NCBI GenBank assembly: GCA_050084985.1
Contig: JBITNC010000001.1
Location: forward strand, 172,794,001-172,858,000
Direction of reading: 5' to 3'
DNA length: 64,000 nt
Source of the DNA: Nageia nagi
Lineage: Eukaryota > Pinophyta
Shown here: positions 13,411 to 25,130 of the stretch, in pieces
How positions within the stretch are numbered: the first letter of the stretch is position 1
How the letters are laid out: every line of letters starts with the position of its first letter
Position numbers and translations under genes: made by a program
The notes under the pieces: generated by a model
Told to the model about the DNA's origin: nothing
The model's database searches: none
What the model saw: the letters and a program-made list of their open reading frames with translations, nothing else

Positions 13411-14065
13411 TTTATATCATGCCAAGGTTCAAGGGATACCATGCATCTCAAATATGAGAGCTGAAGCTGCAGTCCATGCAAGAAGATAAATAGTAGTAGA
13501 AATGGATAGCACTACAAGAGTGAAATGATCATTGTCAACAAAAGTCATCCAAGCATCATTGAAGCATTGTGGAAAAAAGATTGACCATATAGAATCGCAG
13601 AGCTTCCGTGTATAACACAAGGATTTAAAGAGAAGCCCAGAGCTTCCATGTATAACACAAGGATTTAAAGAGGAGAAGCCCAGAGCTTCCATGTATAACA
13701 CAAGGATTTAAAAAGGAGAAGCCCAGAGCTTCCATGTATAAAACAAGGATTTAAAGAAGAGAGGCCCTCTAGGAGACGAACCCCATTAGCATATGAACAA
13801 TACATTTTATTATTCGTTAAGAATTTTAGACTCTTCCAACAACATTATATTTACTTTGACATCCATGTAAATAGAGATGAGGAGTATATCTCCTTCACTC
13901 ACTTTAATATCTCATTTGATAGATTCTAATTACAAAAAAAAGGACCAACACATTTGATGTATGCAATGAAACTTTTGAATCAATAGAGAAAAGGATTACT
14001 TGAAAGTAAAGAAATACAATATACAAATCTCATGCAATAAAAAACAAAGTGTATCCTCCCTCAAC
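13411..14065. repeat. 655-bp tandem duplication, copy 1
   Basis: This unit starts at 'tttatatcatgccaagg' and is followed directly by a second copy at a constant offset of 655 bp. About a dozen substitutions were noted between copies. It begins inside the tail of the hAT remnant and carries a nested minisatellite at 13599-13767. A minus-strand open frame of 90 codons appears in both copies (13429-13701 and 14084-14356), but it is built from the minisatellite and shows no sign of being a gene. Confidence 0.9.
13599..13767. repeat. minisatellite, about 43-bp unit, four copies
   Basis: Units begin 'agagcttcc[ag]tgtata' at 13599, 13639, 13682 and 13725. Unit lengths are 40, 43 and 43 bp, plus a final unit of similar size. 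The same four-unit array is carried in the second tandem copy at about 14254-14422. Confidence 0.9.
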
Positions 14066-14720
14066 TTTATATCATGCCAAGGTTCAAGGGACACCATGCA
14101 TCTCAAATATGAGAGCTGAAGCTGCAGTCCATGCAAGAAGATAAATAGTAGTAGAAATGGATAGCACTACAAGAGTGAAATGATCATTGTCAACAAAAGT
14201 CATCCAAGCATCATTGAAGCATTGTGGAAAAAAGATTGACCATATAGAATTGCAGAGCTTCCGTGTATAACACAAGGATTTAAAGAGAAGCCCAGAGCTT
14301 CCATGTATAACACAAGGATTTAAAGAGGAGAAGCCCAGAGCTTCCATGTATAACACAAGGATTTAAAAAGGAGAAGCCCAGAGCTTCCATGTATAACACA
14401 AGGATTTAAAGAGGAGAGGCCCTCTAGGAGACGAAGCCCATTAGCATATGAACAATACATTTTATTATTCATTAAGAATTTTAGACTCTTCCAACAACAT
14501 TATATTTACTTTGACATCCATGTAAATAGAGATGAGGAGTATATCTCCTTCACTCACTTTAATATCTCATTTGATAGATTCTAATTACAAAAAAAAGGAC
14601 CAACACATTTGATGTACGCAACGAAACTTTGGAATCAATAGAGAAAAGGATTACTTGAAAGTAAAGAAATACAATATACAAATCTCATGCGATAAAAAAC
14701 AAAGTGTATCCTCTCTCAAC
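14066..14720. repeat. 655-bp tandem duplication, copy 2
   Basis: Second copy of the unit at 13411-14065, ending at 'ctctctcaac' (14720), where copy 1 ends 'ctccctcaac' (14065). Sequence after 14720 is not part of the repeat. The high similarity suggests a fairly recent local duplication, for example by unequal crossing-over or replication slippage (inference). Confidence 0.9.
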
Positions 14721-15103
14721 TCATACATTTACTATCATAAACTAATGCATGAAGCCTTCAATCAGGAAATTAAAAAACACTGAGAGATCTTACTATAAAA
14801 CTTAATAAGTTACCAACACTACTAAAATATATTAGCTCTGATACATCCCACAAATCAAGTTAGACTAAACAATGTTGAATCTCACCATCATCATCATCAA
14901 CTACGAAACCTCAATCTTATATGAGCAACATAAATGATCTTATTATGTAGGATGAATAAATTATAAAGAATGTTTACTTATTGTAAGTAGATACAAAAGA
15001 AGAAATGATTGATTCATTCACCACCATGGAAATAGGATTATTGAAGAAAGAAAAAATAACTCTATCAAATTATGATAGTAAAGAGTGGTTAAGATAGATA
15101 TAC

Positions 15104-15151
15104 CATTTCGGTAGCTTTGAAGCGCATCATTATTTCTTCTGTTTCAAGTTC
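15104..15151 (-). CDS. PHD-finger protein gene, putative exon 5 (16 codons)
   Basis: On the minus strand an acceptor 'gtcagtacag' is followed by a phase-0 exon reading ELETEEIMMRFKATEM, then the donor GTATATC. Plant homologues continue after the VPQ motif with a block of the form ELxTEEV(L/M)xxLKYIEM. The match covers ELETEE, the following I-M, the K, and the final E-M. Phase agrees with exon 4, which ends on a whole codon. If the donor is not used, the frame ends VYLS-stop shortly after. A further exon for the usual LRPRL-type end should follow and was not found between 1 and 15100. The exon is short and the match partial, so confidence is moderate. Confidence 0.6.
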
Positions 15152-15981
15152 CTGTACTGACAAGCGGATCATTAAAAACGAATTCCAGTTATTTAATGCA
15201 CTTAGTAAATGTTGATTTAGTTGACTTGTAATAATTAAAATAAGTGTGTCATAAACAATTTAAGAGGATTACTAGAATACTTTCTTATATCCAAATGGCT
15301 AATTTATAACCCCATACAAAACAACTTTTTCTCTAAAAATCCAAGTATGCTCATAATGACCTAGATAAAAGATATAACAGATGCTCTTATCACAACTACA
15401 ATACATAAGTCGACTTGATGCTAAAAGGGAAGCTTCCACTCAGTTTTAAAGTCTTCCTAAGCACATGGTTTCTAGGCAGAAGACTCTACCCTCCTTTCCA
15501 TAATATAATAACTGGTTAATCCAACATTGTTTCTCATGAGTACCAAGTGGAATCTCCCCCACTATCAAGCCCATTCCAAACTAGTGACTCCCAATGGGTG
15601 CAATAAGAAATTTGAACAAATTAAAAAGTTTGCTGCATATTTAAAATGGGTAAACAAACCATAAATAGCACTAAAAGGTGTGGACTATAAATTCTTAGTA
15701 ACGAAATTCACCAAATTTCAGCCTTTTAAGTTTGAAATTCAGCGAATATGATACTCAAACGTTTTTATTCATTTTAATTCATCTAAAATTTGGCTTAAAT
15801 TTTGAAACAAATTTAATCGAAAAGAAATTATGTTCATATTTTAAGGGTTTCCAAAAAATCCAAATATCAGCACATTCAGTTTATTGGTGATTTCACATGT
15901 GATTTCTCTTACTAAGATTTGGATTGTGTTTTGATGGATTTTTTACCATCATTTGCATTTCGTACATCCCATTCCTAATGA
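15152..15981. other. intron 4, unassigned part
   Basis: AT-rich non-coding sequence of the large intron between exons 4 and 5. No transposon protein or structural repeat was recognised here. Confidence 0.5.
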
Positions 15982-16017
15982 AAGTTTGCAAGTAAGTTTG
16001 CAACTAAGTTTGCAACT
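15982..16017. repeat. 12-bp direct repeat, three copies
   Basis: The word 'aagtttgcaa[cg]t' is repeated three times head to tail. Confidence 0.8.
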
Positions 16018-16239
16018 GGACGGTGTTGAAACCCTGGAAATTTGTGGTTGTTTCTTCTGCCAGGCAGTCAAAACCCTCAAAATCGATCATTTCTCTTGCA
16101 AATCGATCATGTCGTTCTTGTCAAACACTACTTGTTGGTCTTCGTCTTGTGATCCTTTCTCACCGACGGTCCCCAAACATCATTAATAGATTGGTAATCT
16201 TGTCACCCAGGCTCCATATTTTAACTTTTAAGGTTGAAG

Positions 16240-16620
16240 TTTTAATTAATTTATAATTTATAAACATTTTGATTTAATATAATGTTTTATGTTTTAATTA
16301 ATTTATAATTTATAAACATTTAGTATAATATTTAAAGTTTTAATTAATTTATGTACCAATATTTTAATTTTTAATAATGTTTTAAATCAAATATTTAATA
16401 TAAAATGTTAAAAATTATAACTTTTAAATTATTAAAATGTAACAGCATTTTATTTTTAATAATGTTATAAATTAAATATTTAATATAAAATGTCAAATAT
16501 TTTAATTTTTAAATTATGAAAATGAAAAAGCCTTTTAATTTTAATAATGTTTTAAATTAAATATTTAATATACAATGTCAAATATTTTAACTTTTAAATT
16601 AAAAGTATAGAAATAAAAGG
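16240..16620. repeat. AT-rich degenerate tandem repeat, about 85-bp unit
   Basis: The segment is almost entirely A and T. The phrase 'taataatgtt' recurs at about 16372, 16458 and 16542, giving a period of roughly 85 bp. It is followed each time by 'aaatatttaatata[ct]aatgt'. A shorter duplication 'ttttaattaatttataatttataaaca' precedes it near 16243 and 16292. It contains no gene. Confidence 0.75.
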
Positions 16621-16639
16621 CTTTTCTCGATCTTTGATT

Positions 16640-16900
16640 GTTTGATTCAAAATATGAGCAAATAAAAAATTAGAAGGCTGACTTTATTTCAAAAAAACAG
16701 TATGAACAAATCGAAAAACAAAAGGCCAACACAGTCAGCTTTGTATTTTTTTATTAAAAAAAAACAATATGAACAAATAAAAATATAAAAGGCTGACTGT
16801 TTATTTCAAAAAAAACAGTATAAACAAATAAAAAATAAAAGACTGATTGTGTCACACTGTCAACCTTATATTTTTTTATTGAAAAAACAAAAGGTTGAAT
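16640..16900. repeat. degenerate tandem repeat with 'acagtatgaacaaat' core
   Basis: The core 'aa[ac]a[ag]tat[ga]a[ag]caaataaaaa' followed by 'aaaaggctgact' recurs about four times at irregular spacing of about 50-70 bp. The open frame on the minus strand here (16754-16963) is a by-product of the repeat. Confidence 0.65.
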
Positions 16901-19900
16901 GTGAATTTGCTCATAGCCTCGTACTGTTTTTTTTATTCTGTATACAAAATTGCAATGTTCCAATAATATATCCTAATTGACTATTTTGACATTCACGCAG
17001 ACCTGAGACTCTTCAATGTCGAACATAGTGGCACCTCCAAAAGCAAATGCAAAAACATGGAATTTTATCATAAAAGAACCTCTGAATAGGTGGATATGCA
17101 GTATTCGTAGTTATGAATTCACAAGAACTTTGCAAGAGCAATAGCTCATCTTCTTTCACAGAGCAATGTTTGTGGGGTGATGCAGAAGGGTGTAAGATGA
17201 TTACTTCAGAAGTGAAAGAAATGATTTAGAAAGACATTCAAAACTCAGGTAAAGCAAACAAAAAACATAGCAAAAAAACGTTGAGTTGAAAATAATTCCA
17301 CAAATTGGGTGCAGGGAGATTGATTATGGAGAGATTTCAAATATTGGAAAAATGTGCTACTCACTATATTAATTTGTGATTTCATGATATCGAGGTACAT
17401 GGTTTCATAATGTAACCAAATTTTTCATGGAAGCTTGTACAACTGGGTTCAATCCCAAAGTAATGGCTCCAACTCCCATATCTCAGCTTTGCATTGAGAA
17501 TTGTGAATGCAAATAGATCTCTTACCTGAGGTCCATAAATGACTCGATGTATATCATAATAAATAACAGAGAGAAGAATCAGTGCCTTTTAAAACCAAGC
17601 AGTGGATGATATATGTATAAGATAGCAAGGTGTATAACTTAGAGACTTGTAACCTCTTCAACCAGAGAAAAGAACAAAGTCTGAAAGCGGAGGCCTTATG
17701 GACTTCAGCAAAGGAAAGATGGCACAAGTTAAAGTTGATGGAGCATCTGGCAAAACAGGATAAAAAACTAAAAGAGTTATCTATGATTCGAGACATAATC
17801 TGGTGGCTACAGTAAGTGAATATCTGGGCAAGGGTATAGCACTGATCCAAAGGCATCCGATTATCTTTAAACCAAAATAATAAAAAAATAACGGAGACTC
17901 CTTAATCACTGTCAAACACTGAAAGATGGGTTATCAAAGAATTAGCAAACTGCACGTATAACTCAGGAAGTAGTCAACATGCACACAAAGCTTGAAGAGA
18001 TGATCTTGAGACATGTTTTCTGGGAAGCAAACAAGTTAAGCTAACAAAGAAGTTGCAACAGTTTATATCACCACCATGCAAAAAAGAAACTAGGAGACAG
18101 ACGTAATATTAGTAGCATCTATTGACATCAAAAGTGCAATCACCAGAGATTACTAAATGGTGATCTACACAACAATGCGAAAATAACTGAAATGTAACAT
18201 CAGCAAGAAGGAGACTGGTTCCAAACAAGTTTAGTCCAGGTCCACCTGGGTTTGTCCCTTTTGCTAGTTGTGTGTGATGTTTTAGTTTTTTTATCAGATG
18301 ATCAATGTACAGACTATTGCAAGACATGTCCTTGCATAGGTTAAATTCAGACTGACATATGAATGAATTAAGCACGTTTAAGAGATATAAGAAACCTTGG
18401 GGTCTTCAGGTCTTATTATCACATATTTGTTTTGGAATCCCTTCTACTCCCTGGAGCCACCAACGATTTATTTGTAGGGGATAGTGGGATGAATGCTTAA
18501 ACTACTATAAAAATAAAAGACTAGCAATTCTCCATAGGAAAATCTACTACTGATTATACAGCTTTTCGTGTTTCAGTATAGACTAGATTCGTATCAGAGC
18601 TGAAACAAATTAAATTGTATTTACTTATTTTAGCCTTCAGGTAATGTTAGAGGAATTTCCAACCCTTCAATTTTTTGCCCAATTTGATTTAAATATTCTC
18701 TGCATTCCTCTTTCCCTGAGATAATTCCTCTGATAATCTAAGAAATCCTTTGTTTTGTCTGGACTTGAGAACCTGAAAATTTGACGGCAAAGGAAAATGG
18801 AGTTGATGGCCAACTTACTTGCCTCAAGACGGAGAGGCCCATAGCTACAAAATCAGATTTGTCTTGACAAAGAACATTAATTTGCATTCACTCTGCATCG
18901 GGTAAGGTGGTCGGTCACCAGTATTTGCAAAAAATTATACAAGGAAAACCTAAGGATAAACAATTTTGGACATTTGATAGTATTGCAACGACTATGAAGT
19001 AACTATCCCGGCTATAAAGGCCAAGAAGAAGGTTTCCAAGAGAGAGGTTCAACCATTTTCAGGTAAAACGCTAGTGTATTGTGTCTGGGTTTGGTGTTCT
19101 CTGTGTTTTCTCTTTGGTTTCCTTTACCATAATTGTTCATGCAACTTTGACCAAAAGGTTGTGCTGGACACAGATTCAATCAAGTTGCAATGCTGAGTGG
19201 AACATTGGCTGTATTCAGATCAGAAAATACCAGATGGCCTCTCATTCTATGGATGCATGTTTTCTATTGTAAAGCTTTATATTAACAGAAACCTCACATT
19301 CTATGGAGGTGTTTCTCATCTTCTGGGTCTCATCCATAATATAAAACAGTCTTGTTCCTGGCTATTGCTCATTTTGCTGTATAAATGTTTGTTTGACATT
19401 TCATTTGCTTACTTTCTAAGAAAAAAATGATATCAACTTCTTCAGTACAAATGCTTCTTTGGGTCACTTTCTTAGTGACTTGTTAGAATGCATTATCAGT
19501 TCTCTCCCTATTTTCAGTCTATACCATAGAGTATGAAAATTTACCACAAGCCCACGGAGAAGGCACCAATCTTTCCCCCATATGATTGGATCTCACTTTT
19601 TGGTCAAAGTTCCTACACTTATATACTGGTTCTTCACATCGCTTAGAATACTAAATGAGTGTCATATAGCATAGATCTTTAGATAAAATCTCAAGGGTAA
19701 ATCCTTGACTGGAAGCCTGAACCATCCTTGCACTCTCTTGTAGGGGGACGAATAACAACAAAACAGGTAGATAGCCTTTACTGCTGATCATGAACTCCTC
19801 TTATTAATTGGTTAGCCTCTGGATATTTTACCCAGAGTGCTGTTTTGATTATGGGTGAAGGCCCAATGGACAACCCTAATTATGTGACCAAAACAACAGC

Positions 19901-20904
19901 GTATTTTAGCATATGGTATAAAATACATCCATTACATGTCCCTCTATTTCAAGCAGCTTTGACCAAAAAGTAGAAGCTTGGTGCTGAGATAGATTTCTTC
20001 CATGATTCAACAATTTTCCAATAAGGTTGATTCATCTTGAAGCAAACGAAGACACAAAACAATATGCATGCCACAAATACTTTGAATCTCTTTCATAAAT
20101 CAAGATTAATGTATCCGAGATCCATTTTGATAGGCACCTAGTATCTCCCGTTGTGGATAACGTATCTCATAATTTAATTTTAAAATATTACTGATATGAA
20201 CTGCTCAAGTATCATCTATAATTTTGACTCTTGAGAGTTTTTTAAAATTTATTCTGTAAGACTAAAATCTCTCATCATAATTGGGGTGTAAATAGGATTC
20301 AAACGTATATTTCTTTGAGTTTCGATTGATATTTTTTAGACTCAACAAGAGTTCTCGTATTTGGCATTGTAAAATCAATAACTTTATCCTAATTGAATTG
20401 TTTTTTCAGCTCGGACTAAACAAATAACTTCAACATTCTTTAACTAATTTCACCTTTGAAGATGCTCTAGTAAATAAGATTTCTAAAATAGCATTTGCTT
20501 AAGAATCAAACGCATTAATTTATAATAAATGAAGCAGTATCCAACAAATGTTCTCTAACACTCTTCTCCATTCCATAAAATATATCCTTTACATCAGTTG
20601 ATCCATTTATGAACCTTCAAAGTTTCAATGATGGACTTTGATCTGTTTAACTGAAGAATGTGACTATCTTCTGATGCTACTACACCAGATTGGAGCTTTT
20701 ACATTGACCACATAATCCTGATTATCGATTGTCAGATTTGGAGACTCAAACAGTAATTTAACTGTTATGTACCCATTCCTAAGAATGGCTTAAAAAGTAC
20801 TTTTCTCTCTAAATCTGTAAGATAGAATATTCTCCTTATCCCTTAATATGATAACTGACTCTTCATAATTAAGAATAGTAGTTCCTTTAAATGGTGCAAT
20901 CATG
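16901..20904. other. intron 4, unassigned part
   Basis: No conserved coding block, RNA gene or transposon terminus was recognised in these 4 kb on either strand. Confidence 0.5.
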
Positions 20905-22287
20905 TCACAGAACACTTTTAATAATATACATTATCGTAATTAGGTATGTAACATTCTCCTCCTGTAGGCTTCCAGTTGTCCTCACTGGATTAGTCTCCTT
21001 AATAACTTGATGTTTCCTTTTATTATTGAATAAATCAGGATATTGATCTTGCATAACATCATACCTTTCCCAAGTTGCATTATCGGGAGAACAATCTTTC
21101 CAACTCACCTTAAATTCTTTAACAGTAAGATTTTTATAAAAATAATAATCCATATTGTATGGTATAATGGGATTCATCAAAAAATTTCCGTCTATTAACC
21201 TTTGATAGAAGTCTTTAAAAATTGAATCTTTCCACGTTGCATTATCAGGAGAACAATTTTTCCAACTCACCTTAAATTCTTTTAACAGTGTGATTTTTAT
21301 AAAAATAATGATCCATATTGTATGGTATAATGGGATTCATCAAAACAATTCCGTCTATTAACCTTTGATAAAAGTCTTTAAAAATTGAATCTTTAGGTAT
21401 GAGATTTTTAATTGCTTGGTTAAATCTGTTTCTTTCAATCAAAAGACCATTTACAAAACTTCTTACTCTACTTAGTGCATCAGCCATTTTTTATCTTTTC
21501 CAGGCACATTTTCCAATTCAAAGTCATATTTCAACAACAATTGCATCCACCTTCTTTTTTGTATATTCAATAAATGTTGTTTGTGTAGAAATAGCAGAGA
21601 CTTCTATGATCCATTCTTAATTGAAATGTATAACTTAACAAGTATTGCCTCCATCTTTTAAGGCTGTGAATAACTGCAACGAGTTCTAAGTCATGAGTTG
21701 GATGATATCTTTTGCATGTGTTTTAACTTTTGACTCATAACACACTACTCTATCATCTTTCATTAATACTCCCTCACTCCCAATACCACATACATCAGCA
21801 GTGACAGCAAAACTTTCATTTGCATCTGGAATACAAAAAACAGAGTTTGCGGTTAATAACCTTTTGAGTGTAACAAATGCTCGTTTACAACTTTCATCCC
21901 AACCAAAGGTTTGCTTCTAGTAAGATCAGTTAATGGTGCAACAATACTGGAATAATTCTTTATGAATTTTTTGTAGAACCATGTTAGCCCTAAGAATTGC
22001 AAACTTCATGGGCATCTTTTGGTGTTGGCCAATCGAACATTGCTTGAATTTCCAAAGGTTCGAAGGAAATCCCTTTGTGTGACACCACATGTCCTAAATA
22101 TGATATTTCTGTTTTGAAAAAGTCACATTTGCTTGCTTTCACATATAGTTTGACTTTGTATTCCCTTGATACTTCCAAGGCTTTACATAAATTCTCCTTA
22201 TGTTCCTCTATTATTTTAGAATAGATTAGAATGTCATCTAAGAAAATTACCACGAATTTGTCTAAATATGGTTTGAAAATATTGATA
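20905..22287 (-). pseudogene. Ty3/gypsy pol remnant, RT-RNase H joined to chromodomain end
   Basis: The minus strand encodes a deleted retrotransposon polyprotein. The reverse transcriptase part near 22285-21990 includes FKPYLDKFVVIFLDDILIYS (catalytic D-D pair) and YLGHVVSHKG. Broken RNase H and tether follow at about 21760-21470, with THDLELVAV, RRWMQLLLKYDFE and DALSR-like words. The frame then passes straight to a linker (DSIFKDFYQRLID) and a chromodomain-type end (VSWKDCSPDNATWERYD), so the integrase core is missing. Several stops and frameshifts are present. A 162-bp tandem duplication at about 21078-21395 repeats the linker and part of the chromodomain end. Non-functional. Confidence 0.85.
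21078..21395 (-). repeat. 162-bp tandem duplication inside the gypsy remnant
   Basis: Two copies start at about 21078 and 21240. Markers such as 'caactcaccttaaattct' recur at 21101 and 21263, an offset of exactly 162 bp (54 codons). A single-base insertion in the second copy breaks the frame. Confidence 0.9.
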
Positions 22288-22905
22288 CTTCCTTAATCAC
22301 CCGACAAGCAAAGACACTTTTCACCTAAATACCCAACCCATTAGTTTCCCAACTACCCAAACCAATAATCACTCGACTACCTTAACCCCTAGTCATTTGA
22401 CAAGCAAAAACCCTTGCCACCTAACTACCCAAACCATTCATCGTTCAACTAGGTAAACCCTTGATTGTCAAACAAGCAAAAACCCTTGCCACCCAACTAG
22501 CCAAATCACTTGTTGCTCAAATAGGTAAACCGCTAATCATTCAACAAGCAAAAACGCTTACCACCCAACTAGCCAAACCACTAGTCGTTCAATTATGTAA
22601 ACCTCTATTTGTCGAACAAGCAAAATCCCTTATCACTCAAGTAACTAAACTATCAACCGCTCAACTAGGGAAACCCCTAGTCATCAAACAAGTAAAATCC
22701 CTTGTCACTCAACTAGGTAAACTGCTAGTAGCTCGACTAGGAGAACCCCTTGTCCAACAATTTAAAACCCTAGTCACTTGATTAGCTAAATCTCTAATTG
22801 CTCAGATAGGTAAACCCCTAGCCGTCCACTAAGTTAAAACACTTGTCACTCAAAATGCTAAACCGCTAGTCACTCAACTAGGTAAACCCTTAATCGTTCA
22901 ACAAC
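22288..22905. repeat. 24-bp satellite with 72-bp higher-order period
   Basis: About 26 degenerate 24-bp units run head to tail. Read on the plus strand at 22461-22781 they give eight-residue repeats of the form Q-(L/Q)-(A/G)-K-(P/S/T)-L-V-(V/T), and every third unit is most alike (QAK..., QLA..., Q(L/I)GKPL...), giving a 72-bp period. Stops before and after, and no start-linked gene context, argue that the long frame results from the 3-divisible unit. The array starts exactly where the gypsy reverse transcriptase remnant stops. Confidence 0.85.
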
Positions 22906-22934
22906 TAATGCCTTGGAAGATCGACCAACCTTGG

Positions 22935-22974
22935 CACGTGTGGCATGAATACGAGGCACAAAAATTATAAATAA
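22935..22974 (+). promoter_or_regulatory. possible promoter-like motif pair (G-box and TATA)
   Basis: CACGTGTGGC (22935-22944) contains a G-box core, and a TATA-like 'ttataaataa' lies at 22965-22974, 20 bp downstream of it. No convincing reading frame follows, as the first ATG frame stops after 12 codons. It may be a relic of a transposon promoter or chance. Confidence 0.25.
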
Positions 22975-24700
22975 GGTTGAAAGTCTTTAGACCCTCATTT
23001 TTGTCCATTTCATTCGAATTCAGTCTGTCATAGGTTTCCTATCACCTTGCTTTTTTCCATTCCAACCCTCTTGCCTAGCCATTATGTCATTTTTTCTGGA
23101 AATACACCACGTCTTGACCTAGGCAACCTCATACAACCTTACCGTACAAGAAAAGTTTCCCAAAGCTGACATGTACACAAACTGGATACAGTGCTCAAGT
23201 TTGAAGGGACCTATCTTCATGCCATCCTTTGTAAGAAAGACGAAACTATTGGACCTTTGTCTCTAATTTAAGGGAAAGATTCTTCAAATGTTATATGGAT
23301 TCTACCACTACCCTCTGGCTAGCTAGGTGATGCAGATTGCATAGAGTTTTGAAGTCTCAGACCAAATCATTGTATTAATGTAAGTTTAATATGGGTAAAA
23401 TGAAGATTTAGGGTACAGGATCCCCACCCATTACCATAAAACTCAACCTATTGGGACAATCTCCACCAATGAAGAAGAAACTTACAAAAAGTTTTTGTTT
23501 ATAGACAGAAACAACCCTACATAGATCATCACAATGTGAGTCCTGAGGACCAACATGTGTCCACTGAAATTTAACTGCCAATAATCATCAAAGACGAAAA
23601 AGGATGATGTTCCATGTCACAACCAATAAATCAGCAGAAAGTATTCCAGGATAAATCTCCTGAAACAAAGTGACCGAGCTTGTCTCCATAGGGCTTGAGG
23701 TCTATTATAACCATTTGAATTAATCTCAAAAATTACAGATATATATCTCAGACTGCCAGGCTGAAAGACATCATTTCAAACTAAAGGCAACCTCAAAGCA
23801 TTGGAAAAAATGCCCACAGTTCATCTTTCATTTCCACACATCTAAACCCATCAAACGACTCCCAAAATCAGAGTTACCCTTTATGTAGATATGATCTAAT
23901 TTATAGTTTTCCACTTTATTAGGAGGATGTGGGAATCTCAGATAAGAGCTACTGACCAACCATCAGTGATCAATTTCAAATCACATTCAATTTCCAAGAG
24001 GGGCCAATCGTCCCAGAAAATTTTGTATCCTGTTAACAAGGCATATGAGCCATCCATTTGAGAACAAGAAAATTTTCAATTTATACTTTCTTTATAAGGT
24101 CAAATTTGTAGCTCCATATGTTTCGACCCATCAACAAAGCTTAGGAATCAAGCCTTTACCAACCATTAGTGGAAAGTTAATGGGTGACTTTGTAGTTTGT
24201 AGTTTGTTTTATGTTACAAAGTGGTTCGGAAACCAATTGAGACATGTCACCTCATGTGACATTTGAGACATATCACCACCATGTGTGGGGTAACTTGAAC
24301 CTGAGACTCTCTTTACATCATTTCAAAGTTTTCACACCCACTTTTCCCCCAACTCCCTTAACATTTCATGATTAAGCAACAGAATCTTGTTGTTCAAATA
24401 CCTTGGCAGGGTCTTGAATATATCAATATGCCATGTATTCGATATAAAATTGTCCTTCAGGTGTAATCCTATATGAAACTCCTCCATGCATCTCTGACAT
24501 GACATAAATAAAATTATCCGAATATTTTGTAATGTTTCTTTAATTTTTCTAGATGAAATTTCCAGAAACATTCATAGACTGTCCTACTTTGCTACATTTT
24601 ATTTTTTATGTATTGCATAACAAATAATCACTGAACTCCTAAACTTTAAATCATATTGTGTCACCTGATCATGAACCAGTAGTGACAAGGTCTAAAGACC
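22975..24700. other. intron 4, unassigned part
   Basis: No recognised coding or transposon sequence was found. Confidence 0.45.
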
Positions 24701-24710
24701 AGTTGCATCA

Positions 24711-25130
24711 GGGTCTCCCATGATTTACAAATAGAAGGATTGCTTAGTTTTACTTCTCTCTAAACTAAAATATGCCAAATTTGATAATGGAAGACCTGTA
24801 TCAAGCTTTTTTATTCACCATTACCTAACAATTTTGAATGTTTTACCTTTTTGTGTTAATGATTATCTTCCAAAGGCTTCAACTTCTACATCCCACTCTG
24901 CAGTTATTGAGAGTCTTTTTTGGGTCCCCCATGATCCTTGAAAACTAGAAGCATTGTCTAGATGTGTTTCTCTCTAAACTAACATCTGTCAGATTTGACA
25001 ATGGCAAATATGTATAGTGGCAAATATGTTTTGTAACCATCAGTAGAAAATTTCGGTTGCATTTTTTCTGCTCCTTAATTCCTCAACATCCTAGTCTGTA
25101 GCTATATACGAAGCTTCAAGTAAAGGTCAT
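24711..25130. repeat. old tandem duplication, about 209-bp unit
   Basis: Blocks 'gggtc[tc]cccatgat', 'ttctctctaaacta' and 'agatttgacaatgg'-like words near 24711-24800 recur in the same order near 24920-25010. Divergence is high. Confidence 0.55.

Noticed and set aside
13599-13767. Repeat array as a CRISPR
   Set aside because: Units are contiguous with no unique spacers, and the genome is a plant nuclear one.
13429-14356. Two near-identical 90-codon minus-strand frames as a duplicated gene
   Set aside because: They are the two copies of a 655-bp tandem duplication and are made largely of minisatellite units.
22461-22781. 106-codon open frame with Q-x-x-K-P-L repeats as a gene
   Set aside because: The frame follows from a 24-bp satellite whose unit is divisible by three; the array continues on both sides with stops.
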